From assembly GCA_036274595.1 (NCBI GenBank), contig DASUFL010000056.1, forward strand, positions 30,328 to 94,327: DNA of 64,000 nucleotides, written 5' to 3'. How positions within the stretch are numbered: position 1 is the first letter of the stretch; every line of letters begins with the position of its first letter. The stretch comes from WS-9 sp036274595. Its GTDB lineage: Bacteria > Eisenbacteria > RBG-16-71-46 > SZUA-252. Made by a program: the position numbers and the translations under genes. The notes under the pieces are model-generated. The model saw nothing but the letters and a program-made list of their open reading frames with translations, ran no database searches and was not told where the DNA came from. Below are positions 61,548 to 64,000 of the stretch, piece by piece.

Positions 61548-63212
61548 GTGCACCTGCCTCCGGCCAGGTCGCGGGTCGTCACGGCCGACGAGATGATCGC
61601 GATCGACCGCGCCGCGATCGCGCGCGGAGTTCCCTCGCTCACGCTCATGGAGCGGGCCGGGAAGGAGGCCTCGCGGCGCATCGTCGCCTGGTGGCGCTCC
61701 GCCGACGGCGGCGGACGAACGCGAGGCGCGGCCCCGGCCGGACGTGCCCGGACCGCTTCGCGCGCCGCTCAAGCGGCCGGCCCCGTGCTCGTTCTCTGCG
61801 GCCGCGGGAACAACGGCGGCGATGGCTTCGTCGCCGCGCGACACCTGAAAGCGGCGGGCTTCCCGGTGCGCACGCTGGTCGCCTCGAGCGAGGACTCGCT
61901 CTCGCCGGACGCGCGCGCCCAGTACGAGAGCTGCTCGCGCGCCAGGATCCCGGTGACCTTCCTCCCCGACCCCCGCGCGTGGGGCCTGGGGAGCGAGGCC
62001 GCGGATGCCGCGAGCCAGGCCGCGTTCCTCGTGGACGCGCTCCTCGGCACCGGCAGCAAGGGTGCGCCTCGCGATGCGGTCGCCGCCGCGATCGAGCTCG
62101 CGGTCGCGTCCGGAAAGCCCATCGCCTCGATCGACATTCCGTCCGGCGTCGACGCCACGACGGGGCACGTCGAGATCCCGGCGATGCGCGCCGACGTCAC
62201 GATCACCCTCGCGCTGCCCAAGGTCGGGCTCCGCCTCGAGCCGGGACGCGAGCACGCGGGGCTGGTCGAGGTCGCCGACATTGGAATTCCGTCCGATCTC
62301 GTCGAATCGGGCCGCCCCACGGTGGCGGTCGCGACGGCAGGCTGGGCGCGGTCGCTCCTCCCGCGCCGCGCCTCCGACGCGCACAAGGGCTCGGTGGGCC
62401 GCGTGCTCGTCGTCGGCGGGAGCCACGGCTTGATGGGAGCGGTCGCGATGGCGGGCGAGTCCGTCCTTCGCTCCGGAGCCGGTTACTCCGTCGCGGCGGT
62501 TCCGGAAAGTGGGATCGGGGCGCTCGAGTCGCGCGTGGCCGAGGTCGTGAAGCGCCCCTGCCCCGAGACGGCTTCGCGCTCCCTGAGCCGGGACGCGCTC
62601 GACGCGATCCTCGCCGAGGCCATGCGGGCCGACGTGGTCGCGATCGGGCCCGGGCTCTCGCGCGACCCGGAGACCTCGGCCCTGGTGCGCGAGCTCGTCC
62701 TTCGCATCGACGCGCCGGTGGTTCTCGACGCGGACGGTCTGAACGCATTCGAAGGGCATGAGCTGAAGCGCACGCATGGCCCGCTCATCGTCACGCCCCA
62801 CTACGGCGAGGCGGCCCGGCTCGCCGGCGTTTCCATCTCCGACGTCGCCAAGGATCCGATCGGATGGGCGCGGTCGGTCGCGTCCTCGAGCGGCGCCATC
62901 GTCTGCTTGAAGTGCGTGCCGATGGTGACCGTCGCGCCGGGCGAGCCCGCGATCCTGAACGCGACGGGGAACCCCGGAATGGCGACCGCGGGCGCCGGGG
63001 ACGTGCTCACCGGAACCATCGCGGGGCTCATGGCGCAGGGCATGGACCCGCCCGAGGCGGCCGCGGTCGCCTGCTTCGTGCACGGCCTGGCCGGAGACAT
63101 CGCGGCGCGGCGGCAGGGACGTCGCGGCATGATCGCCGGAGACATCCGAGACGCGCTCGCGTCGGCGCTCGTCGCGCTGGAGAGCGGCGCGCTCGACGAG
63201 GAGGCCGGGTGA
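61548..63212 (+). CDS. nnr: Bifunctional NAD(P)H-hydrate epimerase / ADP-dependent dehydratase
   Basis: 554 residues from a GTG, 1 base after acpS; the frame is open upstream inside acpS. The N-terminal NnrE domain has LMERAGKEASRRIV, LCGRGNNGGDGFVAARHL and IDIPSGVDATTG. The C-terminal NnrD (ribokinase-like) domain has VGGSHGLMGAVAMAGESVLR, LDADGLNAF, TPHYGEAARLAG and GNPGMATAGAGDVLTGTIAG. It repairs hydrated NAD(P)H. The stop overlaps the GTG start of the aldolase gene (GTGA). Two unusual insertions of Arg/Ala-rich sequence lie near residues 55-75. Confidence 0.94.
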   Translation: MHLPPARSRVVTADEMIAIDRAAIARGVPSLTLMERAGKEASRRIVAWWRSADGGGRTRGAAPAGRARTASRAAQAAGPVLVLCGRGNNGGDGFVAARHLKAAGFPVRTLVASSEDSLSPDARAQYESCSRARIPVTFLPDPRAWGLGSEAADAASQAAFLVDALLGTGSKGAPRDAVAAAIELAVASGKPIASIDIPSGVDATTGHVEIPAMRADVTITLALPKVGLRLEPGREHAGLVEVADIGIPSDLVESGRPTVAVATAGWARSLLPRRASDAHKGSVGRVLVVGGSHGLMGAVAMAGESVLRSGAGYSVAAVPESGIGALESRVAEVVKRPCPETASRSLSRDALDAILAEAMRADVVAIGPGLSRDPETSALVRELVLRIDAPVVLDADGLNAFEGHELKRTHGPLIVTPHYGEAARLAGVSISDVAKDPIGWARSVASSSGAIVCLKCVPMVTVAPGEPAILNATGNPGMATAGAGDVLTGTIAGLMAQGMDPPEAAAVACFVHGLAGDIAARRQGRRGMIAGDIRDALASALVALESGALDEEAG

Positions 63213-63886
63213 GTCAGGAGAAGCCCCATCCCGAGGGGCCGGGAAAGCGGGGCATCGGCTCCGGCGAGACGCCCGCGGCCGCGTCGACGCGGCTCCAGGC
63301 GATCCGCATCGCGCTGAGCCACGACCTGACGCGCGCGGGGCGCGTGCTCGAGCGGCGGGGCATGATCGTGGCCACCGAGGGAAACCTGAGCGCGCGCCTC
63401 ACGCCCGACCGGTTCTTGATCTCGCGCCGCGGCCGGCGCAAAGGCGAGCTGAAGAGCCGCGACTACGTCGAGGTCTCGGTGGTGGACTCGCCCGAGGCTC
63501 CGGTGCCGCTCACCGCGTCGAGCGAGTACCGGGTGCATCGGGTCGCGTACCGCGCGCGCGGCGATGCCGAGGCGGTGCTCCATGCGCACCCGGTCTCGCT
63601 CACCGCGTACGCGGTTCGGGGTGTGCTTCCGGATTTCACCCGCTTCGACGAGGGGCGGATCTTCGTCGGGCCGATCGTCCTGGTGCCGCACTTTCCGTCC
63701 GCGAGCGACGCGCTGGCGGAGGCTGTGGAGCGGGCGCTGGTCGAGCCCACGCGGCCGGGCCTCGTCCTGATGCAGAACCACGGCGCCCTGTCGGTGGGGC
63801 AGAGCGTGGACGAGGCGCTCTTGCGGCTCGAGGTGGCGGAGCATCTGGCCGCGACGCTGATCGCGGCGGGGCGGGTTCCGGGCTAG
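63209..63886 (+). CDS. Class II aldolase/adducin family protein
   Basis: 225 residues from a GTG overlapping the nnr stop. The first 30 residues are Pro/Gly-rich and probably disordered. The class II aldolase fold is clear: EGNLSARLTPDRFLIS, HRVAYRARGDAEAVLHAHPV with the zinc His pair (HAHP), VLMQNHGALSVGQSVDEALL with the third His, and AEHLAATLIAAG. Relatives include fuculose-phosphate and ribulose-phosphate aldolases/epimerases and methylthioribulose dehydratase; the substrate cannot be assigned. Confidence 0.87.
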   Translation: MSQEKPHPEGPGKRGIGSGETPAAASTRLQAIRIALSHDLTRAGRVLERRGMIVATEGNLSARLTPDRFLISRRGRRKGELKSRDYVEVSVVDSPEAPVPLTASSEYRVHRVAYRARGDAEAVLHAHPVSLTAYAVRGVLPDFTRFDEGRIFVGPIVLVPHFPSASDALAEAVERALVEPTRPGLVLMQNHGALSVGQSVDEALLRLEVAEHLAATLIAAGRVPG

Positions 63887-63921
63887 AGCGGCAGGGCGCG
63901 CGCCGGCGCGGACCGCGCGCG

Positions 63922-64000
63922 CTACTCCCCGATGATCTTGATCAGGACGCGCTTCGCCCGGCGTCCGTCGAACTCCCCGTAGAAGATCTGCTCCCACGGG
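63922..64000 (-). CDS. YjbQ family protein, C-terminus only (5' end off the window)
   Basis: The last 25 codons are in the window, ending PWEQIFYGEFDGRRAKRVLI then KIIGE and a TAG. This closely matches the end of YjbQ/UPF0047 proteins (QxxxFGEFDGxRxRRVxxKIIGE in the family), small enzymes linked to thiamine-phosphate synthesis activity in some bacteria. The rest of the gene lies to the right, so length and start are unknown. It converges on the aldolase gene with a 35-base gap. Confidence 0.8.
   Translation of the reverse strand, partial: PWEQIFYGEFDGRRAKRVLIKIIGE

Noticed and set aside
1..64000. tRNA, rRNA, CRISPR arrays, insertion sequences or prophage
   Set aside because: No cloverleaf-like segment, repeat-spacer array, transposase or phage gene was found; gaps between genes are short.

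Overview
The window is a compact, very GC-rich bacterial chromosome segment: about 47 protein genes, hardly any gap over 250 bases, many GTG/TTG starts and many start/stop overlaps. Secreted proteins end in Ig-like C-terminal domains of the PNPFNP / GSGVYFYRL type. One protein also carries a GACC-PDG-C insert. Together with TolB-TPR protein kinases and outer-membrane barrel proteins, this suggests a diderm of the FCB supergroup, most like uncultured Candidatus Eisenbacteria. That placement is inference; no rRNA or marker phylogeny is available here. I saw no tRNA, rRNA, CRISPR array, transposase or phage gene.

Layout, left to right. 1-8.6 kb: a secreted multicopper oxidase running off the left edge, an SDR epimerase, a calcium/proton exchanger, an outer-membrane barrel protein with a kinase-like module, and a small phosphoesterase. 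8.6-18.9 kb: a Ser/Thr kinase with TolB and TPR modules, a pilin-like protein, then a six-gene operon for a membrane complex related to group 4 NiFe hydrogenase and complex I. Its large subunit has lost the NiFe cysteines and its small subunit most N2-type cluster ligands, so it looks like an energy-converting hydrogenase-related (Ehr) complex. 19-32.4 kb: a DUF5916 outer-membrane protein, a Rieske oxygenase, a FadE-type acyl-CoA dehydrogenase, a fused MFS/spermidine-synthase-like protein, a large sorted secreted protein, and two small barrel proteins ended by a strong terminator.

32.5-48.2 kb: a second TolB-TPR kinase, the 2-oxoglutarate dehydrogenase operon (sucA-sucB-lpd), a divergent aldehyde dehydrogenase, a ClC channel overlapping a MarR regulator, and an ABC-F ATPase followed by a multi-TM protein kinase. 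48.2-54.1 kb: an overlapping operon of an NTT-like transporter with HEAT repeats and two polytopic membrane proteins of glycosyltransferase type. 54.2-64 kb: an ECF sigma factor with a putative membrane anti-sigma factor, a DUF6249 protein, a DapF-like protein whose two catalytic cysteines are both serine, a carboxymuconolactone-decarboxylase-like protein, a family 2 glycosyltransferase, a tiny hydrophobic peptide gene with a structured 3' region, a degenerate M20-like protein, a zinc ribbon, and an operon of HAD phosphatase, AcpS, NAD(P)HX repair enzyme and class II aldolase. The C-terminus of a YjbQ protein lies at the right edge.

The genes combine central carbon and energy metabolism (2-oxoglutarate dehydrogenase, beta-oxidation, Ehr complex) with envelope proteins and Ser/Thr kinase signalling. 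The most unusual items are the cysteine-poor Ehr complex, the double Ser DapF homologue, the kinase-like module on an outer-membrane barrel, and the tiny peptide/structured RNA locus.
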